Part shown: piece by piece, positions 1 to 9,383 of the stretch
Numbering within the stretch: position 1 is the stretch's first letter
Layout: the number at the start of each line of letters is the position of its first letter
DNA from: DATAVB01 sp040414495
GTDB taxonomy: Bacteria; Actinomycetota; Actinomycetes; Mycobacteriales; QHCD01
Length of the DNA stretch: 64,000 nucleotides
NCBI GenBank assembly: GCA_040414495.1
Contig: JBEDUI010000083.1
Coordinates: 62,001-126,000 of the forward strand
Direction: 5' to 3'
Translations under genes and position numbers: made by a program
The notes under the pieces: generated by a model
Databases searched by the model: none
The model's input: only the letters and a program-made list of their open reading frames with translations
Told to the model about the DNA's origin: nothing

Positions 1-150
1 GAGATCAATGCCCCATTCGGCCGGCAACGGGAAGACGATGAGATGTGTGTCCGCCGACCGATTGGCGTCCGCCTCAACCCGCGCAATGGCCTCGCTGACC
101 CAACGTCTGCCATCGGGACAGGCCCGATCGACCACACTGACTTCCTGCAT
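1..150 (-). CDS. PLP-dependent cysteine synthase family protein (Cds1-like), N-terminal part only
   Basis: Only the first 50 codons are in the window; the gene runs off the left edge. The peptide begins MQEVSVVDRACPDG and contains the stretch RRWVSEAIARVEADANRSAD followed by THLIVFPLP, which I recognise as the N-terminus of the actinobacterial Cds1-type enzymes (M. tuberculosis Rv3684 class, a fold-type II PLP enzyme related to cysteine synthase and acting as L-cysteine desulfhydrase). The ATG lies 9 bp downstream of the acyltransferase stop on the same strand, so the two are probably co-transcribed. The upstream sequence has only a weak purine-rich ribosome site. The catalytic lysine region lies outside the window, so activity cannot be judged. 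Confidence 0.65.
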   Translation of the reverse strand, partial: MQEVSVVDRACPDGRRWVSEAIARVEADANRSADTHLIVFPLPAEWGIDL

Positions 151-159
151 GCCCGGACC

Positions 160-810
160 CTAGGGCATATCGCGCGAGTTCTGGCCGCCGTCCTCATCGC
201 GCGGCTTGAGGCGACTGCGGACCACGCGGGCCGGGACACCGGCGGCGACGCTGTAGGGCGGGATCTGCCCGCGGGCAACGCAGTTCGCGGCCAATACCGA
301 ACCGCGGCCGACCCGGGTCCCCCGCAATACCGTGACTTTCGTTCCCATCCAGACATCCGGACCGATCCGGACGGATGACTTCACGATTCCCTGATCCTTG
401 ATCGGTACGGTGATGTCCTCGGTGATGTGGTCGAAGTCGCAGATGTACACGCTGTCCGCGATCAGCGCCGTGGCGCCGATTTCGATGTCCAGATAGCAGT
501 TCACCGTGTCGCCACCGCCGAACACCACCTTCTCGCCGATCCGCAATGTCCCTTCGTGGGCGCGGATCGCGGTGCGGTCACCGACATGGACCCAGGAGCC
601 GACGATCATCCGGGCGTGATCTTTGCGGGCGTACAACCGGGTGCCGCGACCGAGAAAGACAAATCCCTCGGTCACAATGTGCGGCGAACGCAAACGGAAC
701 CAGAAGAACCGCCAATATCGCACCAGATACCAAGGTGTCCAGGCCCGGTGCCGGACAATCCAGCGCAGCGAAGCCCAGGTCAGGAACCGGGCCTGGCGTG
801 GATCACTCAC
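160..810 (-). CDS. hexapeptide-repeat (left-handed beta-helix) acyltransferase
   Basis: 216 residues. An N-terminal basic/aromatic segment (about 10-45, rich in W, R and Y) precedes a left-handed beta-helix of imperfect hexapeptide repeats (about 55-195), for example VGDRTAIRAHEGTLRIGEKV and the C-terminal SVAAGVPARVV typical of the WcaF/LacA/NeuD O-acetyltransferase superfamily. DFDH at about 125-128 lies where members carry the catalytic histidine. It probably transfers an acetyl or other acyl group from CoA to a sugar, but the acceptor cannot be told. The aromatic N-terminus suggests peripheral membrane association (inference). I recall a similar acetyltransferase (Rv3034c) near echA17 in M. 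tuberculosis, the same gene neighbourhood as here. Confidence 0.8.
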   Translation of the reverse strand: MSDPRQARFLTWASLRWIVRHRAWTPWYLVRYWRFFWFRLRSPHIVTEGFVFLGRGTRLYARKDHARMIVGSWVHVGDRTAIRAHEGTLRIGEKVVFGGGDTVNCYLDIEIGATALIADSVYICDFDHITEDITVPIKDQGIVKSSVRIGPDVWMGTKVTVLRGTRVGRGSVLAANCVARGQIPPYSVAAGVPARVVRSRLKPRDEDGGQNSRDMP

Positions 811-837
811 ATAGCGACCGTAACAGCACAGACAACC

Positions 838-880
838 GAGCCCGTCCGATCACGATCTATGTCGTGACCCGGACGGGCTC
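838..880 (-). terminator. Rho-independent terminator after cspA
   Basis: Perfect 11-bp outer arms GAGCCCGTCCG (838-848) and CGGACGGGCTC (870-880), with inner arms TCACGA (850-855) and TCGTGA (862-867). On the minus strand it is followed by T-rich sequence (GGTTGTCTGTGCTGTTA). It begins 33 bp after the cspA stop. The same hairpin could stop transcription arriving on the plus strand. Confidence 0.8.
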
Positions 881-912
881 GTTCCGTTGTTCTGTGCAGA
901 CGGCAGTCCAGT

Positions 913-1116
913 TCAGACTGGACGTACGTTCTCCGCCTGCGGGCCCTTCTGTCCTTGGGTGGTGTCGAAGTCGACCCGCTGGCCTTCTTCCAGGGTGCGG
1001 TAGCCATCGGACTGAATTGCCGAGTAGTGGACGAAGACATCAGCCCCGCCACCATCCACTGCAATGAATCCGTAGCCCTTCTCCGCGTTGAACCACTTGA
1101 CCGTGCCTTGTGCCAT
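913..1116 (-). CDS. cspA: cold-shock protein, CspA family
   Basis: 67 residues, the full length of a single cold-shock domain. It begins MAQGTVKWFNAEKGYGFI and carries RNP1 (KGYGFI, 13-18) and RNP2 (VFVHYSA, 27-33), the aromatic motifs that bind single-stranded RNA and DNA. Such proteins act as cytoplasmic RNA chaperones; in actinobacteria many are constitutive rather than cold-induced, so the paralogue type is uncertain. A GGGGAG ribosome site lies 8 nt before the ATG. The gene is monocistronic: a 187-bp leader separates it from the methyltransferase upstream and a strong terminator follows. Confidence 0.95.
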   Translation of the reverse strand: MAQGTVKWFNAEKGYGFIAVDGGGADVFVHYSAIQSDGYRTLEEGQRVDFDTTQGQKGPQAENVRPV

Positions 1117-1141
1117 TCCTTGCGCTCCCCGGGAAACGGTG

Positions 1142-1166
1142 CGGCGTCCGCACCTCGCGGACGCCG
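1142..1166 (-). promoter_or_regulatory. 10-bp perfect hairpin in the cspA leader
   Basis: CGGCGTCCGC (1142-1151) pairs perfectly with GCGGACGCCG (1157-1166) across a 5-nt loop. It lies 26-50 nt upstream of the cspA ATG. It could be a 5'-UTR structure of the kind that controls csp messages, or a terminator for the upstream methyltransferase operon; there is no T-run directly after it, which favours the former. A second small hairpin (CGCGG/CCGCG, 1267-1279) is closer to the methyltransferase stop. Confidence 0.45.
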
Positions 1167-1303
1167 AGTCGTAAACGGAACCGGCTCGACACCGGCGCCC
1201 TGCCGTTGTCCCGCACGCGTGAGAAACACGATTGTGGAACGTCGACCGACTTTGGCGACCGTAGCACGCGGAAACCGCGAACGGGAGGACTCGTTTCCTG
1301 TTG

Positions 1304-2314
1304 TTATGGCTTTATGCCGGTAACCAGGGCGTTATAGAACAATCCGGCCGGTACGAACTTGGCAAAAACCCGCTCATCGACTCCGGAGAGCCGCTGCCAC
1401 ATGTGGTAACTGAACATCGCCCAACCCCAACCGAGCTTCTCCTTCGGCACTGCGTACTCAAAGGTGCGCGCCGGCCAGCCGAACCACGCCGCGGTCAACT
1501 CTTCCGTTCGTACCGCAACGTCCACCGCACCAGCGGCGATCGCCATCCGGCGCAGGCGAGCCGGCGGGAAGGTGTGCAGGTCCACGACGGACTCCAACGC
1601 CGCCGCGCGCGACGATTCGTCCAATTCCACCTGCGGGCGCTGCCACGCGGCCAATACCGGCAAGCGGGTCAGCCGGGTGGCGGTCCACCAGGTGGCCCGG
1701 GACAGCCTGCGGGCAACGGCATCACCAAGCCGCGTCGGTTCTCCGGCGAAAACAAAACGGCCGCCGGGCCGTAATACCCGCAAAACTTCGCGCAGCGCCA
1801 TTTCCACATCCGGAATGTGGTGCAGGATCGCGTGTCCGACCACGACGTCGAAAGAATTGTCCGGATGCGGTATTGACTCGGCATCGGCGACGCGGCCTTC
1901 GATCTGGAATCCCAGCCGCTGCGCGTTCTGCTGTGCCACCGCCACCATGCCGGGACTGATGTCGGTCACGTGGACCTCGTCCAGAACGCCGGCCTGCTTG
2001 AGGTTCAGCGAGAAGAAACCAGTGCCGCAACCGAGCTCCAACGCACGGCCATAGGGCCACCCGGCGGTACCAGCAACCAACTCGAAACGTCCACGGGCAT
2101 AGTCAATGCATCGCTCATCGAAAGAGATCGACCACTTCTCGTCGTACGTCGCGGCTTCCCAATCGTGATAAAGCACATTCGCGCGTTTCGGATCGCCGAA
2201 CGCGGCCTCGACCTGTTCGGCCGATACCTCGATTCCCGAGCTTTTCGGGCTTTCTTCTGTTGTCTTCGCGTCTGTCTTCGCGTCTGTCTTCGCGTCGGCC
2301 GAGTGCTCGCTCAT
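1304..2314 (-). CDS. class I SAM-dependent methyltransferase
   Basis: 336 residues. After an N-terminal charged, probably disordered tail come the Rossmann methyltransferase motifs: motif I ELGCGTG (93-99), an acidic post-I residue (HVTDIS), motif II region SFDVVVGHAILHHIPDVEMA and motif III VLRPGGRFVFAGEP. The fold is Methyltransf_11 (UbiE-like); the substrate is unknown. The start is 1 nt after the crotonase stop (TGATATG), so the two are translationally coupled and form an operon with the ABC ATPase upstream. The N-terminus contains DAKT three times in tandem, encoded by a 12-bp repeat. I recall a methyltransferase (Rv3038c) directly beside echA17 (Rv3039c) in M. tuberculosis, which matches this order. 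Confidence 0.85.
   Translation of the reverse strand: MSEHSADAKTDAKTDAKTTEESPKSSGIEVSAEQVEAAFGDPKRANVLYHDWEAATYDEKWSISFDERCIDYARGRFELVAGTAGWPYGRALELGCGTGFFSLNLKQAGVLDEVHVTDISPGMVAVAQQNAQRLGFQIEGRVADAESIPHPDNSFDVVVGHAILHHIPDVEMALREVLRVLRPGGRFVFAGEPTRLGDAVARRLSRATWWTATRLTRLPVLAAWQRPQVELDESSRAAALESVVDLHTFPPARLRRMAIAAGAVDVAVRTEELTAAWFGWPARTFEYAVPKEKLGWGWAMFSYHMWQRLSGVDERVFAKFVPAGLFYNALVTGIKP
2262..2297. repeat. 12-bp tandem repeat, 3 copies, in the methyltransferase N-terminus
   Basis: GTCTTCGCGTCT is repeated at 2262, 2274 and 2286 (last base of the third copy differs). On the coding strand it gives three DAKT units near residue 8. The unit length is a multiple of three, so copy-number change would keep the frame. 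Confidence 0.9.
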
Positions 2315-2315
2315 A

Positions 2316-3095
2316 TCACCGACCTACGAACTCGGCCTTGCCCGGGCCATTCTCGACGAACGATCGCATCCCGATCGTTCGGTCCTCGGTGGCGAACAGG
2401 CCCGCGAAAAGAGCACTTTCCAGTGTCAGGCCGGAACTCAGATCGCCGTCCAGGCCGCCGTCGATGGCCGCTTTCGCCGCCCGCAAGGCAACCGCGGGTC
2501 CGTGCGCGAAGGTCGCCGCCCACGCCTTCGCCGTCGGATAAACCTCCTGCGCTGGCACCACCCGGTTGACCAGACCCATCTGCAGCGACTCGGTCGCGTC
2601 AACAAACCGACCCGAAAAGATGAGGTCCTTGGCCCGCGAGGGACCGACCAGGCGAGCCAGCCGCTGGGTGCCACCAGCGCCGGGGATGATGCCCAGCAGG
2701 ATTTCCGGCTGACCGAGCTTGGCATCTTCGGCGCACACCCGGAAGTCGGCCGCCAGCGCCAACTCACAGCCACCGCCCAACGCGTATCCGGTTACGGCGG
2801 CGATCACCGGCTTGGGAATCCGCGCGACCGCGTCCAGACAGGAGGTGAGCGCGCCGGCCCGCTGCGCCATATCGGCGTAGCTCATATCGGCCATTTCCTT
2901 GATATCGGCACCGGCCGCGAACACCTTCGGCCCGCCATAGATCACCACCGACCGCACGTCCGAGCGCTCCGTGCATTCGGTGGCGGCGGCCCGGATCTCC
3001 TCCTGCACCTGCGTATTGAGCGCGTTCATCGGCGGCCGCTCCAGCAGGATGGTGGCGACCCCGTCCTCGACCTGCACACTTATCGACTGGGGCAC
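2316..3095 (-). CDS. enoyl-CoA hydratase (crotonase family)
   Basis: 259 residues from a GTG start at 3095, chosen because AGGAG sits 6 nt upstream (AGGAGCAGCAGGTG); a GTG at 3125 is the alternative, giving 10 extra residues. The oxyanion-hole segment AAGADIKEM and the block GYALGGGCELALAADFRV are present. Both catalytic glutamates of true hydratases are there: E111 (GGGCE) and E131 (GQPEI), followed by PGAGGTQRL. It should hydrate 2-trans-enoyl-CoA in fatty-acid beta-oxidation or a related catabolic route. It lies between an ABC ATPase gene and a methyltransferase gene with almost no spacing. I recall the equivalent in M. tuberculosis as echA17. Confidence 0.9.
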   Translation of the reverse strand: MPQSISVQVEDGVATILLERPPMNALNTQVQEEIRAAATECTERSDVRSVVIYGGPKVFAAGADIKEMADMSYADMAQRAGALTSCLDAVARIPKPVIAAVTGYALGGGCELALAADFRVCAEDAKLGQPEILLGIIPGAGGTQRLARLVGPSRAKDLIFSGRFVDATESLQMGLVNRVVPAQEVYPTAKAWAATFAHGPAVALRAAKAAIDGGLDGDLSSGLTLESALFAGLFATEDRTIGMRSFVENGPGKAEFVGR

Positions 3096-3126
3096 CTGCT
3101 GCTCCTCTCGTTCGGTGCCGGACACC

Positions 3127-4050
3127 CTAAAGCGTGGGGGTGGCCCGAGCGAAGAACCGGTCGCCGGAGCGTTCCAGCGTCAACGGCAGGCCGAAGGTCG
3201 CCGACAGGTTCTCCGAGGTCAGCACGTCGTCCAGCAGACCCTGGGCCACGACCCGGCCGCCTCGCAGCAACAGCGCGTGGGTGAACCCGGGCGGGATCTC
3301 CTCGACGTGATGGGTCACCAATATCAGGGCCGGCGAATCGGGGTCGGCCGCCAGCCGGCCCAACCGGGCGACCAGATCCTCGCGGGAACCCAGATCCAGC
3401 CCGGCCGCCGGCTCATCCAGCAATACCAATTCTGGGTCGGTCATCAGCGCCCGGGCGATCTGAACCCGCTTGCGCTCCCCCTCGGACAACGTCCCGAACG
3501 CCCGCTCGGACAGGTGCGCGACCCCGAACTGCGCCAGCAGGGTGGCCGCGCGGGCCGCGTCGATGCCCTCGTACCGCTCCCGCCAGCGACCGATCACCGA
3601 GTACCCGGCGCTGATCACAACGTCGTCGACCCGTTCGCCGCCGGGAATCCGTTGCGCCAGGGCCGCACTGGTCAACCCGATCCGCGGCCGCAACTCGAAG
3701 ACGTCGACCCGGCCCAGCCGTTCGCCGAGAACACGCACGATGCCGGTCGTCGGGTGCAGGTACGCCCCGGCCAGCTGCAGCACGGTCGTCTTGCCGGCGC
3801 CGTTCGGGCCGAGGACGACCCAGCGCTCATCCAGCTCGACCGACCAGTTGACGTCGCGGACCAGATGGGTCTGCCCTCGGCGCACGCCCACGCCGTCCAG
3901 GTGTAGTACGACGTCCGGCGATGTCCACGGACTGATTGCCCCGTTGCCCGCCGGCGCGGCGCCGATTTCGCTCACGCCGTCGCCGATCTGATTGTTGCCG
4001 ATCTGACCCTGTCCGTCCGCGCTCTCTGCCACGTCCCCATCCAACAGCAC
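3127..4050 (-). CDS. ABC transporter ATP-binding protein without a partner permease
   Basis: 307 residues. About 45 residues of acidic/Gly-rich, probably disordered leader are followed by one nucleotide-binding domain: Walker A GPNGAGKTT (81-89), signature LSEGERKRV, Walker B LVLLDEPAAGLD and the switch histidine in THHVEE. No permease gene adjoins it. It resembles the soluble actinobacterial single-domain ATPases such as Rv3041c of M. tuberculosis (by memory). The stop is 1 nt before an alternative crotonase start, so it leads the ATPase-crotonase-methyltransferase operon. The GTG start at 4050 is poorly supported; GTG at 4032 is preceded by GGATGGGGAC and may be used instead. Confidence 0.85.
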   Translation of the reverse strand: MLLDGDVAESADGQGQIGNNQIGDGVSEIGAAPAGNGAISPWTSPDVVLHLDGVGVRRGQTHLVRDVNWSVELDERWVVLGPNGAGKTTVLQLAGAYLHPTTGIVRVLGERLGRVDVFELRPRIGLTSAALAQRIPGGERVDDVVISAGYSVIGRWRERYEGIDAARAATLLAQFGVAHLSERAFGTLSEGERKRVQIARALMTDPELVLLDEPAAGLDLGSREDLVARLGRLAADPDSPALILVTHHVEEIPPGFTHALLLRGGRVVAQGLLDDVLTSENLSATFGLPLTLERSGDRFFARATPTL

Positions 4051-4089
4051 GGCCGATCCGACATCACGCCCGCGTCATAGCTGTGCCGG

Positions 4090-4470
4090 TCACAGGTTGC
4101 TCAGCGTCTGGCCGTGCTCGGCGCAGGCCTTACGCACCCGCTCCCGGACCGAGCCGGGAACGTCGTCCGGCTTGGAGGCCGAGACCAGGTCCTTGGCGTC
4201 GTTCAGCCATTGCTTCTGGTCGGGGCTGAGCGAGCCGGCGTCGGCCAGCTTGCCCAAGCCGGCCGCCGCCAGCTTGCGGGCCACCGTCCCGGCGCCCAGC
4301 GCGGTATTCACCAATGGGCAGCCGACAGCGTACGCGTCCTTCGTGGTGACCTTCGTACTCGACGAGCTGGCCTTCGCGGACGACTTGTCGCTCGAGGAGT
4401 TGTCGTCCGATGTGGAGCAACCGGCCGCAAGCGCCAAGACTGCCAGAATTGCGGCAATACGGATTCGCAT
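4090..4470 (-). CDS. small secreted lipoprotein of unknown function
   Basis: 126 residues from the ATG at 4470, chosen because it gives a clean lipoprotein signal peptide: MRIRIAAILAVLALAAGC, with lipobox LAAGC and Cys18 as the lipidation site. An upstream ATG (4509) would place 13 extra residues before the signal. A Ser/Lys/Thr-rich linker (about 20-40) follows, then a compact domain with two further cysteines (VGCPLVN and KACAEHG) that may form a disulfide outside the membrane. I do not recognise the family. It is divergent from the enolase-superfamily gene at 4579. Confidence 0.75.
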   Translation of the reverse strand: MRIRIAAILAVLALAAGCSTSDDNSSSDKSSAKASSSSTKVTTKDAYAVGCPLVNTALGAGTVARKLAAAGLGKLADAGSLSPDQKQWLNDAKDLVSASKPDDVPGSVRERVRKACAEHGQTLSNL

Positions 4471-4578
4471 GGTTTGAACGGTACGTGGCGCGGGCGATTT
4501 TCGCCGCACGGGCTACATTGGCGGTTCGTCGTCACCCGGCCGGTTCACGTCGGGCCGGATGTGTTCGGAAGGGATGCG

Positions 4579-5849
4579 ATGAGTGACCTGACCCAGGCGC
4601 GTGGCTTGCGGGTTGTCGACGTCGAACGGTGCATGGTGCAGGTGCCGTTCCGGGAGCGCTGCCGGCCGTGGAACGAGATCCTGGTTGGCCAATGGGGCGT
4701 GGTCGAAGTCATCCGGCTGCGGACCAATTCCCCCGATGTGGTCGGCTATGGCGAGACGTTGCCCGGGTACAGCTGGGCCAGCATCGATGATTCCGCCGTC
4801 GCCGCGCTGATCGGGAAAAGCCCGGCCGAATTCCTCGGTCACGACGAGATCGGGGCCGGGCTGCAGATGGCCTGCTACGACGCGTTGGGCAAGGCGTTGG
4901 AGGTACCGGCGCGCAAGCTCTTCGGTCTGCCGGAGGTACGGGACCGGGTTCCGTTGGCCTGGTGGGACACGAAGATGCCGCCGGAGGTGCTGGCCGAAGA
5001 GGCGGCCGAGGCGGTCGCGTCGGGCTATCTGCACCACAAGTTCAAGGTGCGGCCGTGGTTCGACGTGTACGAGCAGGTCGCGGCGATTTCGGCCGTCACC
5101 CCGCCGCAGTACCGGCTGGATCTGGACTGGAACGAGATGCTGCGCGATGTCGGTACGGCCGCGCCGGTATTGCAGGAATTGGAGCAGGAGGAGCGGGTCG
5201 GCATTTTCGAGACCCCGATCCGATTCGGCGACCTGGAAGGCTTTCGGCGGCTGCGCGACAAGGTTTCCCGTCCGATCGCCGATCACGTCAAGCAGAGCCC
5301 GTTCGCGGCGGCGGTGCGGGCCGAGGCATTCGACGGTTACGTGATCGAAGGCGGTGTGCACGCGGCCATTCGGGACGGGCTGCGGGCCGACGCATTCGGA
5401 AAGCCGTATTGGCTGCAATTGGTCGGGCCCGGTTTGACCACGGCGTTGACGTTGCAACTGGGTGCGGTGCTCTCCGGCGCGGTATGGCCGTCGGTGACCT
5501 GCCTGAACATTTACTCCGACGACCTCATCGTCGACCCGATCACGGTCTCGGCCGGGTACGCCACTGTCCCCAGTGGACCGGGGCTGGGCGTCGAGTTGGA
5601 CGAGTCGGCGGTGTCCCGGCTGGCGATGGAACCGCCGTACGTCGTGGATTATCCGGATTCGGTGCTGACGATCCGCTGGCCGGGCGGGCGGGCCTGCCAT
5701 TACGCCACGATCGCGGCGATGTGGGAGGACTGCCGGACCGGCAACGTTCCGGCGCAGGAACGAGGCGCCCGCCTCGAGGTGTGGAATGACGACGGGTCGG
5801 CGGAATTCGCGGCGCTGCGCAAGCGCGCCCTTGCCGCACCGGTGCGCGT

Positions 5850-5853
<4 letters not shown>
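4579..5853 (+). CDS. enolase-superfamily enzyme (mandelate racemase/muconate lactonizing type)
   Basis: 424 residues from the ATG at 4579, which has GGAAGGG 5 nt upstream; the open frame extends further 5' but that part lies opposite the lipoprotein gene. The N-terminal capping domain is followed by a TIM barrel with KFK (154-156, second-strand lysine motif), the metal ligands D183 (DLDWNE), E211 (FETPI) and D235 (IADH), and K238 just after. These residues support Mg-dependent proton abstraction next to a carboxylate. The substrate is unknown: acid-sugar dehydratase, epimerase and o-succinylbenzoate synthase-like roles are all possible. It overlaps glgX by 4 bp (ATGA), so it is made together with the glycogen debranching enzyme, which hints at sugar-acid chemistry (inference). 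Confidence 0.8.
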
Positions 5854-7936
<2,083 letters not shown>

Positions 7937-7937
<1 letters not shown>

Positions 7938-8650
7938 TGCGGCTGCTCGTCGTAGGTGGATCGGGGCATGTCGGCAGCCTGGTGCTGCCATTGTTGGCGG
8001 CCGAGCACAAGGTGCGGGTCTTTGACCTGAAGCCGCCGCGTTCCTCAGATGTCGAATACGTGACCGGCGATGTCCGGGATTATGCCGGATTGCGCGCCGC
8101 TGCTTTAGACTGCGATGCGTTGGTCTTCATGGCAATGGGACCAATGACAGACTGGGGTTCGCCGGCCAATGCCGCGGCGCATTTCGACGTTTCGGTGACC
8201 GGCTTATATTTGGCGCTGCGGGCCGCGCACGATGCGGGCATTCGGCATACGGTTTTTACCAGCAGCATGTCGGTGTACGGCGAGCCGCGCAGCCCGGAAA
8301 ATCCGTACCCGGCCGAAACCGCGCCGGCCGACGCGACGGATTTCTACGGCCTGGCCAAGCGGTGCGGCGAGCAGGTCTGCGTCAGCGCCGTGGCCGAATA
8401 CGGAATGAGCGTCGTAGCCTTACGGCTGTGCCATCCGGTGGCAGACTGGCCACCGGCCGAGCCGCACAAGGCCAGCATCGCGACATCCGGCCGGGATACC
8501 GCCCGGGCGATTTTGCGTGGGCTCGCCTACCGTGGTCACGGCTTCGAGGCGTTCACGATTTCCGGTGATGCCGCCGGGCGAATGTTGAGCATCGAGAAGG
8601 CCCGCCGAATTCTCGACTGGTCGCCTTTGGATCCGATAGTCCTAGACTGA
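7937..8650 (+). CDS. NAD(P)-dependent sugar epimerase/dehydratase (extended SDR)
   Basis: 237 residues, short for the family. The N-terminal Rossmann motif is GGSGHVG (7-13); TSSMSVYG (108-115) supplies the active-site Ser/Thr, and Y137-x3-K141 (YGLAK) is the catalytic pair. The C-terminal substrate domain is compact. Homologues act on nucleotide sugars or sugar acids; the substrate here is unknown. Its ATG shares one base with the glgX stop (TGATG), making it the last gene of the enolase-type/glgX/epimerase operon. Beyond it is the repeat-filled gap. Confidence 0.85.
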
Positions 8651-8815
8651 ACCCCTTACGCAGCGGAATATCTGGCCCCGTCGCTCGTCTGCGGCAACAC
8701 TCCGCGCGATTTTCGCGATCGGCTCCACCCGCCACTCGCCTGCCGCAACAATCCCCGCGATTTCGCGCTGGCTTCCGCCCGCCGCTCTGTTTGCCGCAAC
8801 AATCCGCGCATTTTT

Positions 8816-8870
8816 CATGATCATGATGGCTTTCGTATCGGATTTGCATACGAACGCCATCACGATCATG
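8816..8870. repeat. long imperfect palindrome P1 (TGATCRTGA family)
   Basis: 23-bp arms at 8816-8838 and 8848-8870 pair with two mismatches around a 9-nt loop. The ends are CATGATCATGATGG and CCATCACGATCATG. Its centre (TATCGGATTTGCATA) resembles the reverse complement of the loop of P2/P3, as though it were a relative inserted the other way round. Confidence 0.85.
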
Positions 8871-8948
8871 GAATCGCATCCTGGCCGAGGAAATCCGCCA
8901 GGAATTTCCGACCCAATTGTCCGGTTGACTCCGGCCTCAGTCAGCGAT

Positions 8949-9010
8949 TTTCATGATCGTGAGCAGATTTGGTACCGAAATCCATATCAAATCTACTCAC
9001 GATCATGAAA
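8949..9010. repeat. long imperfect palindrome P2 (TGATCRTGA family)
   Basis: 26-bp arms at 8949-8974 and 8985-9010 pair with two mismatches around the 10-nt loop CCGAAATCCA. The arms begin TTTCATGATCGTGAG. It is nearly identical to P3, 162 bp further on, loop included, so the two are copies and not independent terminators. Confidence 0.9.
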
Positions 9011-9110
9011 CCGGAGATGGCTGCTGCCCGTCGCGTTTTGCCGGAGCATTCCGCGCGATTTTCGCGATCGGCTCCACCCGTCGCCCTCCCGCCGCAACAA
9101 TCCGCGCGAT

Positions 9111-9172
9111 TTTCATGATCATGAGTAGATTTGGTACCGAAATCCGTATCAAATCCACTCACGATCATGAAA
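9111..9172. repeat. long imperfect palindrome P3 (TGATCRTGA family)
   Basis: 26-bp arms at 9111-9136 and 9147-9172 pair with three mismatches around the loop CCGAAATCCG. It differs from P2 at only a handful of positions over 62 bp. It directly follows the truncated fifth 51-bp repeat unit. Confidence 0.9.
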
Positions 9173-9303
9173 CTGGAGATGAGGGCTGCCCGGACCCCAC
9201 TTGGTCGAGGGCGCGGCCGATTCACCCAACAGAAGACGGGGCGGGGTTGGACGGCGCGGCGAGCCGTGCTGGCAGCTCGCCCGATCGAGCCAGAAACGCA
9301 AAA

Positions 9304-9341
9304 GCCGGTGTGGCGGGCAGTGAAATGCCCGCCACACCGGC
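9304..9341 (-). terminator. Rho-independent terminator of glgP
   Basis: Perfect 15-bp arms GCCGGTGTGGCGGGC (9304-9318) and GCCCGCCACACCGGC (9327-9341) with an 8-nt loop. On the minus strand the stem is followed by TTTTGCGTTTC. It starts 43 bp after the glgP stop. Confidence 0.9.
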
Positions 9342-9383
9342 CAGCGTCAAACGCTCCGGCCCACCGGCCAGGGTCACAACAAG

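Larger units (their letters stand above)
8691..9110. repeat. 51-bp repeat array, about five copies, interrupted by palindromes
   Basis: Units starting GCSGCAACA or similar and continuing NTCCGCGCGATTTTCGCGATC then GGCTCCACCCG begin at 8691, 8742, 8793, 9040 and 9091, with an exact 51-bp period inside each block. The third unit (8793) and the fifth (9091) are cut off after about 20 bp where a TGATCATGA palindrome takes over; GATTTTCGCGATCGG of the repeat is replaced by GATTTTCATGATCATGA. The 51-bp length keeps several reading frames open by chance, but no frame has a convincing start or codon pattern. The array fills the convergent gap between the epimerase gene and glgP. Confidence 0.85.

Noticed and set aside
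4114..4578. Longer N-terminus for the enolase-superfamily gene
   Set aside because: It would read through the whole opposite-strand lipoprotein gene; the ATG at 4579 has a good ribosome site and a family-like start.
8553..8879. Minus-strand open frames with a 17-residue repeat over the 51-bp array
   Set aside because: A 51-bp repeat keeps any stop-free frame open in all copies. Several frames are open at once, none has a ribosome site, and the sequence continues into the palindromes.
8691..9172. CRISPR array
   Set aside because: The repeats are contiguous with no unique spacers, and there are no cas genes nearby.
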